Shown here: positions 8,643 through 17,759 of the stretch, piece after piece
Layout: the number at the start of each line of letters is the position of its first letter
How positions within the stretch are numbered: position 1 is the stretch's first letter
DNA from: an uncultured Bacteroidales bacterium
GTDB taxonomy: Bacteria > Bacteroidota > Bacteroidia > Bacteroidales > P3
Assembly (NCBI GenBank): GCA_947168665.1
Contig: CAMVMX010000010.1
Location: forward strand, 1 to 37,399
Direction of reading: 5' to 3'
DNA length: 37,399 nucleotides
Translations under genes and position numbers: made by a program
Notes under the pieces: model-generated
What the model was told of the DNA's origin: nothing
What the model saw: only the letters and a program-made list of their open reading frames with translations
The model's database searches: none

Positions 8643-9770
8643 TTATTGTTTGACGAGCCTGATGGTGCGGGTGTCGGTGCGCGAGAGGATGGATAGGAGG
8701 TAAATGCCTGGAGCGAGGTCGCTCATGTCGATGACGGAGGTGGGTTGGTTCAGTTTGCAAGCGCGAAGGCGGCGCCCGTTCATGTCGTAGAGTACAGCAT
8801 CGAAGCAGTGCGCGGGACCGTCGACGACAATGGTTGCCTCGGATGTGGTGGGATTGGGGTAGACGGTTATCTGAGTTTTGTGTTCGGGAAATTTGAAGTT
8901 GAAACCAGTGGTGATGGTGTCGGTCTGAGTGGTGTCAGTCTGTGTGGTATCGGTTTGAATGGTGTCGGCGGGGATGGTGTCGGTCTGCGTGGTGTCGGCG
9001 GGGCATTGGCGGAGCCAGAAACAGATGGTGTCGTAGACTACGGTCTGCACAGCATCACGGATAGTGCGGGCCACTTGCTCGTCGATGCCGGGGTTGTAAG
9101 TCACGGAGAGTGGAGATTTGCGGAAAATGAGGGTGTAGAAAGCGCAGGCGGCGGCGTAGCTGCCTTCGAGCGAGGGGTGGCTGCCGTCGCTTTGGTAGAG
9201 GTGGATATCGCTGTTGGTGCGCAGGTATCGCCATACTCGCCCCACGGGGCAGACAGAGGCATCGAAGGTGCGCCCCATGTAGAGATAGCGCTCATAAAGC
9301 AAACTGTCCATGCCCTCGTAAGTGGCCAATGGCGGGAAGACCGTTCCGTTTTGTGGGTCGCCGTTTTCGCGGCCCCAAGTCATATAGAGCATGGCTTCGC
9401 CATTAAGATTACAGGCGTAGACCGAGTCTATGAGTTGTTGGGCGTAGGGGAAGCACTGTGCCTCCACTTGGCCTTGGGGGAAGGAGGGCAGTTGGCTCTG
9501 TTCCTGTAATACCACCACGTCCCAGCCGCCTTCGCGAATCTTGTCCATCGATTGGTTGTGGCAGTGCTGCTCAAATGTGCATCCTCCTGGGGTGTTGCTC
9601 TCATATTCCACGCGGTCGCCGACGCTCTGGGCTGCATTTTGAACCATGAGCGGGAGGTTGTTGACGGCGGTGTAGCTGTTGCCGATAAAGAGCACGCGTT
9701 TGCTGTCTCCCTGGGCCCAGCCCAGATGGAGCAGACAAAGCGTGACGGCAAGTAGAATCGTTCTTTTCAT
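8643..9770 (-). CDS. Secreted SGNH-type hydrolase (DUF4886-like) with type IX sorting tail
   Basis: A 375-residue protein that starts at 9770 with a signal peptide (MKRTILLAVTLCLLHLGWAQ). The SGNH fold is shown by RVLFIGNSYTAVNNLP, with probable nucleophile Ser32. GGCTFEQH and VVVLQEQSQLP follow, then SDGSHPSLEGSYAAA, with probable catalytic Asp195 and His198. The pattern is that of the DUF4886 group; esterase activity is inferred. Residues 259-287 are a repetitive TQTD/IPADT linker, a low-complexity spacer. The last ~75 residues (VYPNPTTSEATIVV, LYDMNGRRL, LAPGIYLL and a terminal RLVKQ) are a classic Por/type IX secretion C-terminal domain, so the protein is exported and probably anchored on the surface. 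The longer upstream frame overlaps the MATE gene and is rejected. Confidence 0.92.
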   Translation of the reverse strand: MKRTILLAVTLCLLHLGWAQGDSKRVLFIGNSYTAVNNLPLMVQNAAQSVGDRVEYESNTPGGCTFEQHCHNQSMDKIREGGWDVVVLQEQSQLPSFPQGQVEAQCFPYAQQLIDSVYACNLNGEAMLYMTWGRENGDPQNGTVFPPLATYEGMDSLLYERYLYMGRTFDASVCPVGRVWRYLRTNSDIHLYQSDGSHPSLEGSYAAACAFYTLIFRKSPLSVTYNPGIDEQVARTIRDAVQTVVYDTICFWLRQCPADTTQTDTIPADTIQTDTTQTDTTQTDTITTGFNFKFPEHKTQITVYPNPTTSEATIVVDGPAHCFDAVLYDMNGRRLRACKLNQPTSVIDMSDLAPGIYLLSILSRTDTRTIRLVKQ

Positions 9771-9796
9771 ATAGTAATGGTTTCTTTTCGTTTGGG

Positions 9797-11233
9797 CTAT
9801 TGCTGATTGATTATGCCGTTTGGGCCGCGTTCTTTGCGGGGCTTCCGCTCGGGTGGGACGTACCCCGGCACAAAGACTTTGCGCTGCGAGTAAAGCAGCA
9901 ATGCCGAGAGGGTGGCTCCCAGCAAGTCGCTGATAGTGCAGCTGCACCATACTCCCGACAGCCCGTCGGCTCCGAGCGAAATATAGATGAGCGGCACAAG
10001 GAACATCAGCGGTATGAGGAAAATCACCTGTCGTGAAAGGCTGGTGACGATGGCAATCCAAGGCTTGTCAATAGACTGGAAGAACTGGGAGTTTGTGGCC
10101 GTGAAACCAATGAGGGGGGCCATCACAAGCAGATAGCGCATGGCGGGAACAGCAATGGAAATCAATTGTGGGTCGTCATTCATCATCATCACCAACAAGC
10201 GGGGGATGATGAGCGCCAGCAACATGCCGACAATTCCTAATCCGATGTTCCACTTCAAGGCAAGGGAGTAGACATGTTTGAGCCGGAGATTCTGTCCGGC
10301 TCCGTAGTTGTAGCCCGCGATGGGTTGCATGCCTTGGCAGACGCCCATCATTATCATAAATACAATCATCGACACGCGGTTCACCACCCCGTAGGCACTC
10401 ACGGCCAGGTCGCCACCGTATGAGATTAGCTGGTGGTTCAGCAATGCCACAACGGCGCAGGCTGCCACATTCATCGAGAAGGGGCTGATGCCAATGGCAA
10501 GGATGTTCTTGACGATGTACATTTTCGGTTCCCAGCAGTGGCGTTTGAACCGGATAAATGATTTGGGGTTCAGGAAGTGCATCACGGCCAGCAGCGCCGA
10601 GAAGGCCATCGAGATGGTCGTCGCCCAGGCACCGCCACGGATGCCCCAGCCCAGCAATACAATAAACAGGTAGTCGAGGACAATATTGAGCAGAGCGCCG
10701 CTGACCTGTATCCACATGGATTTCGAAGCATACCCCGAAGCCCGAATCAAGCCGGAAAGGTTGAATGTGAGTGTGGTAAGGAACATGCCGGGCAGTACGA
10801 TGTCCATGTATTCTTGTGCCAATGAAATGGTCGTTGCAGAAGCCCCGAACAGCCCCAGGATGGGCCGCATGAACAGGTATCCGGCCGAGACGAACAAAGC
10901 CCCAAAGAAGAAGGTCAGAATCATGCTGTTGCCCAGAATCTTCTCGGCCCAGCGCACATCTTTTCGACCCAGTACGATACTCATGCGGGCTCCTGCACCG
11001 GCTCCCACCAGTGAGCCGAAGGCGTGGATGATGTTCATAATGGGCAGTGTAATGGCCAGCGCGGCAAGAATCAAGGCCCCGTTCTCCACGTGGCCGAGGA
11101 AAATGCTGTCCACCAAATTGTATACCGTGGCGATGATTTGTGTCACTACGGCGGGCAGCGTGTATTTCCACAGCAGTGCGGGAATATGCCGCGTACCCAG
11201 TTCTTTGGTTGTGTCTATCGTCTCGTTGCCCAT
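9797..11233 (-). CDS. MATE family multidrug/toxin exporter
   Basis: A 478-residue inner-membrane protein with about twelve hydrophobic segments arranged as two homologous halves. It shows the MATE signatures MSIVLGRKD and VYNLVDSIFLGHV in the first half, and VNRVSMIVFMIMMGVCQGMQPIAGYNYGA (in part MGVCQGMQPIAGYNYGA) in the second. The latter is the usual G-QP(I/L)-G-N-GA pattern of the DinF/MepA branch. Such proteins export cationic drugs or metabolites using a Na+ or H+ gradient; the substrate here cannot be read from sequence. It starts 5 nt after the M20 gene stop and ends 26 nt before the SGNH start. Confidence 0.95.
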   Translation of the reverse strand: MGNETIDTTKELGTRHIPALLWKYTLPAVVTQIIATVYNLVDSIFLGHVENGALILAALAITLPIMNIIHAFGSLVGAGAGARMSIVLGRKDVRWAEKILGNSMILTFFFGALFVSAGYLFMRPILGLFGASATTISLAQEYMDIVLPGMFLTTLTFNLSGLIRASGYASKSMWIQVSGALLNIVLDYLFIVLLGWGIRGGAWATTISMAFSALLAVMHFLNPKSFIRFKRHCWEPKMYIVKNILAIGISPFSMNVAACAVVALLNHQLISYGGDLAVSAYGVVNRVSMIVFMIMMGVCQGMQPIAGYNYGAGQNLRLKHVYSLALKWNIGLGIVGMLLALIIPRLLVMMMNDDPQLISIAVPAMRYLLVMAPLIGFTATNSQFFQSIDKPWIAIVTSLSRQVIFLIPLMFLVPLIYISLGADGLSGVWCSCTISDLLGATLSALLLYSQRKVFVPGYVPPERKPRKERGPNGIINQQ

Positions 11234-11238
11234 CGATA

Positions 11239-12444
11239 TTATCGTTTAATCTTGTTCTCCAGAGCCATGAAAGCATTGTATGCCACAAAGCCTCCGGCCA
11301 GTTCCATTGAGCGCTCGTCCACCATCAGGTCTGGGCGGTGAAGGTTGCTGTAGGGGGTGCCGGGAATGTGGATGCCCACGCGAAAATAGCACGATGGAAT
11401 CTTTTGGGCAAAGAAAGCAAAGTCCTCGGCTGTCATTCTCAGGTCGAGCCACTCCACTTTTTCCTCGCCCAGAAAGGTCACGCCGTTGTCGTGTACCTGC
11501 TGGGTGCATTCATCGTCGTTGATGACGGGTGGGTAGCCGTAATCAATAAAAAGGTCGCATTCGCCACCCATGCTTTCGGCTATACCACAGCTTATCTTGC
11601 GTATTTTCTCGTGACAGTCCAGCCGCCACTGTGGGTCGAAGGTGCGGATGATGCCTTCCATCTTCACCTCATCGGGGATGATGTTGGTGCGGCCTTCGCC
11701 GATGAATTTGCCGAAACTGAGCACTGTCGGCATCATCGGAGCGGCGTTTCGGCTCACGATTTGCTGCAAAGCCACCACGATGTGCGAGGCGATGAGGATG
11801 GGGTCCACGCTCATGTGGGGAGTGGCGCCGTGACCGCCCTTGCCCTTCACCGTCCAATACAGCTCGTCGGTCGAGGCCATGTAGCGACCTTTCTTCATGC
11901 CGATACGCCCAAAGTCCATTTCGGGCAGACAATGGAAGGAGTACATCTCGTTGGGTGTCACCTCTGCAAAGAGACCGTCGTCCATCATCATGCGGGCTCC
12001 GCCGGGGTACATCTCTTCCGACGGCTCGAATATCAGCATTATGCTGCCGCTCAGCCTGTCGCGTATTGCGGTGAGTATTTTGGCCGCACAGAGCAGTGAA
12101 CTTGTGTGCATGTCGTGTCCGCAGGCGTGCATCACGCCGGGATTCTCAGAGGCAAAATCCAGGCCGGTGCACTCCTTGAGGGGCAGTGCGTCATAGTCTG
12201 CCCGCAGCCCCACGCAATAGCCGTCGGGGTCTTTCCCGCCGCGAATCATGGCCATTACTCCCGTCTTGCCGATACCCGTGTGGGGTTCCAGCCCCATTTC
12301 CCGCAGTCGCTCGGCCACGAAAGCCATCGTGCCGAACTCCTGCTGGCTCAACTCTGGATGCCGGTGCAGATGCCGCCGCCACCCAATCACCTCGTCGCGG
12401 TACTGGTGGGAAAGGCCTTTTATGATATCAACTATGTTGTCCAT
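11239..12444 (-). CDS. M20 family metal-dependent amidohydrolase
   Basis: A 401-residue protein of the M20D group (hippurate hydrolase, IAA-amino acid hydrolase, N-acyl amino acid deacylase). The opening RRHLHRHPELSQQEFGT and the segment GLRADYDALPL (79-89) are diagnostic. The metal site is shown by HACGHDMHT (Cys108, His110), EPSEE (Glu143/Glu144), His171 and a late His in YSNLHRPD. The dimerisation domain includes GKGGHGATPHMSVDP. The expected reaction is release of an amino acid from an N-acyl conjugate; the exact substrate is unknown. No signal peptide, so cytoplasmic. The start is 23 nt past the ileS stop, and the MATE gene follows after 5 nt. The coupling could mean hydrolysis and export of related compounds, but that is inference. 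Confidence 0.93.
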   Translation of the reverse strand: MDNIVDIIKGLSHQYRDEVIGWRRHLHRHPELSQQEFGTMAFVAERLREMGLEPHTGIGKTGVMAMIRGGKDPDGYCVGLRADYDALPLKECTGLDFASENPGVMHACGHDMHTSSLLCAAKILTAIRDRLSGSIMLIFEPSEEMYPGGARMMMDDGLFAEVTPNEMYSFHCLPEMDFGRIGMKKGRYMASTDELYWTVKGKGGHGATPHMSVDPILIASHIVVALQQIVSRNAAPMMPTVLSFGKFIGEGRTNIIPDEVKMEGIIRTFDPQWRLDCHEKIRKISCGIAESMGGECDLFIDYGYPPVINDDECTQQVHDNGVTFLGEEKVEWLDLRMTAEDFAFFAQKIPSCYFRVGIHIPGTPYSNLHRPDLMVDERSMELAGGFVAYNAFMALENKIKR

Positions 12445-12467
12445 TTATTATTTTAGCTCACTTGAAT

Positions 12468-15400
12468 CTATTCACCCTTTTTTACGGCGATATTGGCCGG
12501 TGTCCCTTCGATGATTTCGATGGTGGTGCCGTTCTCGACGGCGGGGAGCAGTGTCAGTCGGGTGCAGAGGGTTTCAGCGCAGATGTACTCCATGTGCTGC
12601 TTCACGGCCTCGTCCCATACACCGCTCTGCAAGTCGATGGTGATGCGGTCGGTGACATCGAATCCCTCCTTGCGGATGTTCTGGATGCGGTTCACCAGCT
12701 CGCGTGCTATGCCTTCGGCTTTCAGCTCGTCGCTCACCGTGATGTCGAGGGCAACGGTCAGACTGCCGTCGTTGGCCACCACCCAGCCGGGGATGTCCTG
12801 CGTGGCAATCTCCACATCGCTCAGCAGAATCTCAACGGGTTGCCCCTCGATGGTCAGCTGGCATTTGCCCGCAGCTTCGAGAGCATTGATCTGCTGTTGG
12901 CTGAACGCCTGAATCTCGTTGCTAATGGCCTTCATGATTTTGCCATAGCGGGGTCCCAGGGTCTTGAAGTTGGGTTTGATGCGTTTCACCAGAATGTTGT
13001 TGTCGGGCGCGAGGAACTCAATCTCCTTGATGTTCAGCTCGGAACAAATGAGGTGCTGCACACGTTCCACCTGTTGGCGGAAACTGTCGTCTTGCACGGG
13101 CAGCATAATCTTAGCCAATGGCTGGCGTACACGCAGATTACTCTTCTTACGGAGCGAAAGTCCCATCGAGCAAATCTTCTGTGCCAGCTGCATGCGCTCC
13201 TCCAGAGCCTTGTCAATCATCTCTTCATGAACTGTGGGGAACGGCACATGGTGTACCGACTCGGCCTCAATGCGGTGGGTGACGCCGTTCAGGTCCAGGA
13301 ACATGCGCTCACTGAAGAAGGGGGCGATGGGCGACATGAGGCGGGCCAGTGTCTCGAGGCAGGTATAAAGAGTTTGGTAGGCCGACACCTTGTCGTCGGT
13401 CATCTCGCCTTTCCAGAAACGGCGGCGGCACAGGCGCACATACCAGTTGCTGAGGTTGGCATCCACAAACTCCTGTATGGCGCGGCCGGCGCGGGTAGGC
13501 TCGTAGTCGGCTAAAGCCTCGTCGACAGTTTTCACCAGCGTGTTCAGCTCGCTCAATATCCAGCGGTCAATCTCAGGCCTCTCGGCAATAGGATTGTCCG
13601 CCTCCTTATATTCAAAACCGTCGATATTGGCATACAATGCAAAGAAACTGTAGGTGTTATACAGGGTGCCGAACAGCTTGCGGCGCACCTCGTCCACCCC
13701 TTCTATGTCGAACTTCAGGTTATCCCAGGGTTGGCTGTTGGTAATCATATACCAGCGGGTGGCGTCGGGGCCCTCTTTCTTCAGGGTCTCGAAGGGGTCC
13801 ACGCCGTTGCCCAGGCGTTTCGACATCTTGTTGCCGTTCTTGTCGAGTACCAGTCCGTTGCTTATCACATTCTTGAAAGCCACGCTGTCGAAGCACATGG
13901 TGGCTATGGCGTGCAGTGTGTAGAACCAGCCGCGCGTCTGGTCCACACCCTCGGCAATAAAGTCTGCCGGGAACTGGCTTTCCTTCAGCGGCTCGCCCAT
14001 ATAGTGGATTTGGGCGTAGGGCATGGCCCCGCTGTCGAACCACACGTCAATCAGGTCGGGTTCGCGCATCATGCGGCGGCCGGTGGGCGACACCAGCACC
14101 ACATTGTCAATATAGGGTCTGTGCAGGTCGTATTTCTCCTCGCGGTAGGGGTTGCGGTCCATTACTCCGGCGGCCACGGCCTTGTCAATCTCCTTGCGCA
14201 GCTCCTCAACGCTGCCGATGCAAATTTCCTCCTTGCCGTCCTCGGTGCGCCAGATGGGCAGCGGGGTTCCCCAGTAGCGGCTGCGGCTCAGGTTCCAGTC
14301 CACAATGTTCTCCAGCCAGTTGCCGAAACGGCCCGTGCCGGTGGCCTCGGGTTTCCAGTTGATGGTCTTGTTCAGCTCAATCATGCGGTCGCGCATGGCC
14401 GTGGTGCGGATAAACCAGCTGTCCAGCGGATAGTAGAGTACGGGCTTGTCCGTGCGCCAGCAGTGGGGGTAGCTGTGAGTGTGTTTCTCACTGCGGAACA
14501 GTTTGCCCTGCTCTTTCAGCATCACCACCAGCTCCACATCGAGGCTCATGTCCTTCTCGGTCTTGGTGGGGTCGAAGGCGTTCTTCACAAACTTGCCCGC
14601 ATACTGGCCGTACAGCGCCAGGTCCACATTCTCGCTCACCCATTCGGGGTCGAGGTCCTCCACCTTCCAGAATTTTCCGGTGCGGTCCACCATGGGGGCC
14701 TGCTTGCCGTCGCGGTCATATACCAGCAGGTCGGCTATGCCGCCTTTCTTGGCCACGCGGGCATCGTCAGCACCGAAAGTGGGAGCGATGTGTACGATAC
14801 CCGTTCCGTCCTCGGTGGTGACATAGTCGCCCAGTATAATGCGGAATGCCTCCTCTTTGCGGGCCGTGCGGTGGGTCTGTTCGGCAGCGTTCACCACCGT
14901 GGGCTTCACCCAGGGAATCAGTTGTTCGTAGGCGATGCCTTCCAGTGCAGTTCCCTTGCACTCGCCAAGTACCGTGCAGTGCAGCAGCTTCGATTTCTCA
15001 TCAGGTTCGCCCTCGGTGAAGAAGTTGCCCATCAGAGCCTTGGCCATCACGATGCGGCAGGGGGTGCCGTTGTAGGGGTGTGTGGTCTGGAGCAGCACAT
15101 AATCGATGGCCGGGCCTACACACAGGGCGGTGTTCGAGGGCAGGGTCCACGGTGTGGTGGTCCATGCTATGGCATAGGCGGGCATGTTGTCGTCCGCCGT
15201 GGTGCCGAAGGCTTGCTGCAGCTTGGCTGCGGCATCCTCCAGACAGAACATGGCCACACACGTGGTGTCCTTCACGTCGCGGTAGCAGCCGGGCAGGTTC
15301 AGCTCGTGGCTCGACAGGCCTGTCCCGGCGGCGGGGCTGAAGGGCTGAATGGTATAACCTTTGTAGAGCAGCCCCTTGTCGTAGAGCATCTTCAGCAAGA

Positions 15401-15881
15401 ACCACAGCGTCTCAATATACTCATTCTCGAATGTGATATAGGGGTGCTTCAGGTCAACCCAGTAGCCCATCTGTTTGGTCAGTTCGTCCCAAAGATCCTT
15501 GTATTGCAGCACCTCGGTGCGGCAGGCGTTGTTGTAGTCATCCACGCTGATTTTCTTGCCGATGTCCTCCTTGGTGATGCCCAGCTTCTTCTCCACACCC
15601 AGTTCCACAGGCAGGCCGTGGGTGTCCCATCCCGCCTTGCGGTCCACAAAGTAGCCCTTCTGCGCCTTGTAGCGGCAGAACACATCTTTGATGGTGCGGG
15701 CCATGACATGATGGATGCCGGGTTTGCCGTTGGCCGACGGGGGGCCGTCATAGAATACGAAAGAGGGGTGACCCTCGGCAAGCTGCTGCCCTTTCTCAAA
15801 AGTCTCGTTCTCTTCCCAAAAGCGGCGTATCTCCTCGCCAATCTGGGTCATGTTAAGCTGTTTGTACTCTTTGTAACTCAT
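12468..15881 (-). CDS. ileS: Isoleucyl-tRNA synthetase
   Basis: A class I aminoacyl-tRNA synthetase of 1137 residues, the long form found in Bacteroidota. It attaches isoleucine to tRNA-Ile. The HIGH-type signature reads PGIHH (residues 54-58), and the KMSKR loop is exact at 685-689 (NKMSKRLGN). The connective editing domain lies between them, with WTTTPWTLPSNTA and the GTGIVHIAPTFGADD block. The C-terminus carries the anticodon-binding region and a DUF5915-like tail (ALDITVSDELKAEGIARELVNRIQ, in part). The start MSYKEYKQLN matches the usual family N-terminus. It heads a run of seven closely spaced genes. A -7 promoter element and a perfect hairpin lie in its leader. Confidence 0.97.
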   Translation of the reverse strand: MSYKEYKQLNMTQIGEEIRRFWEENETFEKGQQLAEGHPSFVFYDGPPSANGKPGIHHVMARTIKDVFCRYKAQKGYFVDRKAGWDTHGLPVELGVEKKLGITKEDIGKKISVDDYNNACRTEVLQYKDLWDELTKQMGYWVDLKHPYITFENEYIETLWFLLKMLYDKGLLYKGYTIQPFSPAAGTGLSSHELNLPGCYRDVKDTTCVAMFCLEDAAAKLQQAFGTTADDNMPAYAIAWTTTPWTLPSNTALCVGPAIDYVLLQTTHPYNGTPCRIVMAKALMGNFFTEGEPDEKSKLLHCTVLGECKGTALEGIAYEQLIPWVKPTVVNAAEQTHRTARKEEAFRIILGDYVTTEDGTGIVHIAPTFGADDARVAKKGGIADLLVYDRDGKQAPMVDRTGKFWKVEDLDPEWVSENVDLALYGQYAGKFVKNAFDPTKTEKDMSLDVELVVMLKEQGKLFRSEKHTHSYPHCWRTDKPVLYYPLDSWFIRTTAMRDRMIELNKTINWKPEATGTGRFGNWLENIVDWNLSRSRYWGTPLPIWRTEDGKEEICIGSVEELRKEIDKAVAAGVMDRNPYREEKYDLHRPYIDNVVLVSPTGRRMMREPDLIDVWFDSGAMPYAQIHYMGEPLKESQFPADFIAEGVDQTRGWFYTLHAIATMCFDSVAFKNVISNGLVLDKNGNKMSKRLGNGVDPFETLKKEGPDATRWYMITNSQPWDNLKFDIEGVDEVRRKLFGTLYNTYSFFALYANIDGFEYKEADNPIAERPEIDRWILSELNTLVKTVDEALADYEPTRAGRAIQEFVDANLSNWYVRLCRRRFWKGEMTDDKVSAYQTLYTCLETLARLMSPIAPFFSERMFLDLNGVTHRIEAESVHHVPFPTVHEEMIDKALEERMQLAQKICSMGLSLRKKSNLRVRQPLAKIMLPVQDDSFRQQVERVQHLICSELNIKEIEFLAPDNNILVKRIKPNFKTLGPRYGKIMKAISNEIQAFSQQQINALEAAGKCQLTIEGQPVEILLSDVEIATQDIPGWVVANDGSLTVALDITVSDELKAEGIARELVNRIQNIRKEGFDVTDRITIDLQSGVWDEAVKQHMEYICAETLCTRLTLLPAVENGTTIEIIEGTPANIAVKKGE

Positions 15882-15934
15882 TTGACCTATAATATATTAT
15901 TCTTTATCTTTAAGTATTGCACACATTAATAACA

Positions 15935-15957
15935 CTTTGCGCCGCCACGGCGCAAAG
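15935..15957 (-). promoter_or_regulatory. Perfect hairpin at the 5' end of the ileS leader
   Basis: CTTTGCGCCG and CGGCGCAAAG are perfect inverted repeats with a 3-nt loop. From the -7 element at 15969-15976, transcription should start near 15962, so the ileS mRNA would begin about 5 nt before this 10-bp stem. No T tract follows, so it is not a simple terminator. A 5' stabilising stem or a protein/tRNA-responsive element is possible. Confidence 0.55.
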
Positions 15958-15968
15958 AATCCAGTCTG

Positions 15969-15976
15969 CAAAGATA
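15969..15976 (-). promoter_or_regulatory. -7 element of the ileS promoter
   Basis: TATCTTTG on the minus strand matches TAnnTTTG exactly, 88 nt before the ileS start codon. The sequence upstream is A/T-rich, but no clear -33 element is seen. It probably drives the whole ileS-to-4663 gene run. Confidence 0.55.
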
Positions 15977-16142
15977 CAAAAAAAAACTCATTCATCCCCG
16001 ATAAATCCCCCTGTTTAACAAATCGGCCATTTTTTTTAGACGTGGCTGCACCGTGCGGTTAGGGGTGCCATCGCCGTTTTCCCCGTGGTGGTGTTGGGGA
16101 CAATCGCATGGCTCTCGGTGTACAACTATTGCTCACAGCATA

Positions 16143-16180
16143 AGCCTCCGCCTCGTTCCGTGCGGGACGTGGCGGAGGCT
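16143..16180 (-). terminator. Strong hairpin after the sorting-tail protein gene
   Basis: AGCCTCCGCC (16143-16152) and GGCGGAGGCT (16171-16180) form a perfect 10-bp stem. The inner part GTTCCG/CGGGAC can extend it. It begins 29 nt beyond the stop at 16209. Only a weak TT follows on the minus strand, so it may be a terminator aided by other factors or an mRNA 3' end stabiliser. Confidence 0.5.
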
Positions 16181-16208
16181 CATGCACTATGGTGCCCGTC
16201 GCCCAGCA

Positions 16209-17759
16209 TCATTCTTTTACCATCCGCTTGGTGGCTATGCCCTGTGGGGTGTGGATGGTCACGATGTATGCTCCTGCTGCAAGGGTAGATATGTCCAGCG
16301 TGGCGATTATCCCTTCGGCCTTCTGATCCATCAGTTTGCGCCCGTTCAAATCGTAGATGGATATGCTGTTCAGCCCAAAGGACGACAGGACGCTCACAGC
16401 ATCGTGTGCAGGGTTGGGCACCAACTGTGTGAAACGGGCCAGCTCGCCAACCTCCTCAATGCCCTCGTGGGGGTCATGTGGCCTGTGATTGTATATCTCA
16501 ACCTCTACTGGTTGGCTCCATTCTCCATACTCATCCGTCACGCTGCAGTAGCTGCGCACCATCGCAAAATAGAGCGTCCCTGCCTCAAGCCCCCTCAGGG
16601 TCACAGTGGGAGTGGTGACGGTGGTGAACGAGAAGTCTGCCCAACTGCTGTTCATCTTGCCATAGGCCACCTCCCAGGGGCCTCCGTCGCCCGAATCCCA
16701 TATCAATGTCGCGCTGCTGTCCGTCCGTCGGGCAACCCTTATATTGCGCGCGTCGTGACACAGCGTGGTGTCAAACCCCGGCTCGATAATGGGGAAGAAG
16801 GGATAGGCCCAAGAGTAAAAATAAGGGGTGTTGGCAGAGTCGCGCCAGCTGGGCTGGTAAACAACTCTTATCCAATCGTTGTCACGGTATTTTATCCAAG
16901 AAATGCACGTGGTGTCGGGAGCGGTTCTTGTCCAGAGGGGCGACTGTATGTTATAGAATCTTGTGGGGCAATGGTCCCAAAGCATCATGGAGTCATCGCA
17001 GGCCGGGTATGCCGGGGGATATTCCAGTCCCATGCTTCTTTCATTGTTGAGCGCTGTGCTTGCCACCACAAACGAATCCTCCACGACCACTGGCTCCTTG
17101 AACATCACTTCATATAACGGAAGTACAGGGTCAAGGCGGTAATTCACCTTCCATGTCCAAGGCATAAGGGGATTCCAGAAGGCGTCAGCAAACCAGTGAA
17201 TGGTATCCTCCAGGGGCAGGAGCAAGTAGCGGTGGGGATTTTCCATTCTCCACGGGGCAGCCTTCAGCAGCTCGAGGCCGTTGGCTGTAGGTTTGTACAA
17301 TAAGGCCGAGTCGGTTATCCTGCCGCTCATTGTAATGTCGCGAGTGTTGGGAAAGAAATTCCCCGAGTGCGTTTCGTGGATATTGGGGACTCGGTAGCCA
17401 GAGTTTCCCATAAAGGAGGGAGTGGTGGTATCCATCGGCCGTTGCATGTAGGCGCAGATGGCAATGCCGACAATCTTTATCGGGCGTTCAGTGAACATTT
17501 GCATCCCGCCGATATAGTTACCCTCACGTATTCTATCGTTCCTCGTGTTCCATATTCTTCTATGTCTTATTATTTGGTCAACCTTCTCGGAGCGCCATCC
17601 GTCGCCATGCGTTTCCTCATTGATGGGCCAACAATCAAGAAAACTATTGTTGTTGAAATAGTCAGTGTCCAGTGTTACCAACGTGTCGCCCACAGGCCGC
17701 TGCGCATAAGCAAATCCCGCCAGGGCAATCATCAAACCGATAAATAGTGATTTTTTCAT
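16209..17759 (-). CDS. Secreted protein with fibronectin-III-like domain and type IX sorting tail
   Basis: A 516-residue protein with a signal peptide (MKKSLFIGLMIALAGFAYAQ). The large N-terminal part (about 21-330) is Trp/Tyr/Pro-rich with no family I recognise. Residues about 335-430 look like a fibronectin type III domain: IRVARRTDSSATLIWDSGD, then WEVAYG, then LRGLEAGTLYFAMVRSYC. The C-terminal ~75 residues (LVPNPAHDAVSVLS, IYDLNGRKLMDQ, STLAAGAYIVTIHT, KRMVKE) form a type IX secretion sorting domain, so it is surface-displayed or released. It is monocistronic, with a long leader. Function is unknown; adhesion or binding would be a guess. Confidence 0.88.
   Translation of the reverse strand: MKKSLFIGLMIALAGFAYAQRPVGDTLVTLDTDYFNNNSFLDCWPINEETHGDGWRSEKVDQIIRHRRIWNTRNDRIREGNYIGGMQMFTERPIKIVGIAICAYMQRPMDTTTPSFMGNSGYRVPNIHETHSGNFFPNTRDITMSGRITDSALLYKPTANGLELLKAAPWRMENPHRYLLLPLEDTIHWFADAFWNPLMPWTWKVNYRLDPVLPLYEVMFKEPVVVEDSFVVASTALNNERSMGLEYPPAYPACDDSMMLWDHCPTRFYNIQSPLWTRTAPDTTCISWIKYRDNDWIRVVYQPSWRDSANTPYFYSWAYPFFPIIEPGFDTTLCHDARNIRVARRTDSSATLIWDSGDGGPWEVAYGKMNSSWADFSFTTVTTPTVTLRGLEAGTLYFAMVRSYCSVTDEYGEWSQPVEVEIYNHRPHDPHEGIEEVGELARFTQLVPNPAHDAVSVLSSFGLNSISIYDLNGRKLMDQKAEGIIATLDISTLAAGAYIVTIHTPQGIATKRMVKE

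Noticed and set aside
8632..8760. N-terminal extension of the patatin gene
   Set aside because: His/Arg/Pro-rich, overlaps the SGNH coding end, and would bury the signal peptide inside the protein.
13731..15929. 732-codon open frame on the plus strand opposite ileS
   Set aside because: Antisense to a certain gene. It is Val/Gly/His-rich in the way expected of the reverse frame of C-biased codons.
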